A program made the position numbers and the translations under genes. From NCBI GenBank assembly GCA_043381765.1, contig JBHJMP010001223.1:1-20630 (forward strand): a stretch of 20,630 nucleotides of DNA, in the 5' to 3' direction. Source of the stretch: Collodictyon triciliatum. Taxonomy: Eukaryota; CRuMs. The notes beneath the pieces were generated by a model, which saw nothing but the letters and a program-made list of their open reading frames with translations, was not told where the DNA came from and made no database searches. Shown here piece by piece: positions 20,551 to 20,630 of the stretch. How positions within the stretch are numbered: the stretch's first letter is position 1; every line of letters begins with the position of its first letter.

Positions 20551-20630
20551 CCTAAACAAAAAAACAAAAACAAAAACAAAAACAAAAAAACAAAAACAAA
20601 AAAACAAAAACAAAAAAACAAAAAAACAAG
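20551..20630. repeat. AAAAAC-type repeat at the right window edge
   Basis: Alternating AAAAAC and AAAAAAAC units begin about 16 bp after the putative donor at 20535 and run off the window. They are probably in the next intron of the START gene. The Phe-Cys-Val reading frames on the minus strand come from this repeat. Confidence 0.9.

Noticed and set aside
1-20630. tRNA, rRNA, transposase or viral genes
   Set aside because: No cloverleaf, rRNA-like stretch, terminal inverted repeat, integrase or polymerase motif was seen on either strand.

Overview
This is nuclear DNA from an intron-rich eukaryote, probably a unicellular protist. Short GC-richer exons with GT-AG boundaries sit in very AT-rich introns. 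TAA, TAG and TGA are all used as ordinary stops, so the code looks standard. Nothing here is bacterial: no operons, ribosome binding sites or CRISPR. Exocyst, zf-HIT and MENTAL-START genes together confirm a eukaryote. The abundance of simple repeats would suit a foraminiferan or other rhizarian, but the lineage cannot be fixed from the sequence alone.

Five protein genes can be rebuilt by translating exon by exon and checking that splice phases agree. (1) 672-6947, plus: exocyst subunit Sec3/EXOC1, about 29 short exons, 5' end unresolved. (2) 7360-8531, plus: a small zf-HIT protein of the ZNHIT3/Hit1 type, five exons, complete at 146 aa. (3) 9162-10844, minus: a single-exon PlsC-type lysophosphatidate acyltransferase of 560 aa with a long disordered tail. 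(4) 11889-14897, plus: a ten-exon, 452-aa two-transmembrane protein with a large ectodomain, laid out like the trimeric ASIC/ENaC/PAC channels. (5) 15544 to beyond the window end, plus: a four-helix MENTAL-type membrane domain followed by a START lipid-transfer domain (STARD3/MLN64 architecture). Exons further downstream open what looks like a second START domain.

Repeats fill the spaces between genes and several introns: 10-bp units at 1-165, CAAA inside Sec3, TTTTG between the convergent genes 2 and 3, a 12-bp unit inside gene 4, a 9-bp array between genes 4 and 5, a 15-bp array passing into a 7-bp array inside the first intron of gene 5, and AAAAAC-type repeats at the right edge. Three runs of N (16024-16572, 16588-16626, 16705-16824) lie in the gene 5 intron repeat.

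The genes do not form a functional cluster. Three concern membranes or lipids (exocyst tethering, phosphatidic acid synthesis, lipid transfer at membrane contacts), which may be chance. The most interesting items are gene 5 (MENTAL plus possibly tandem START in a protist-like genome) and gene 4 (a candidate trimeric-channel-like protein). All exon models were derived by eye and need transcript support.
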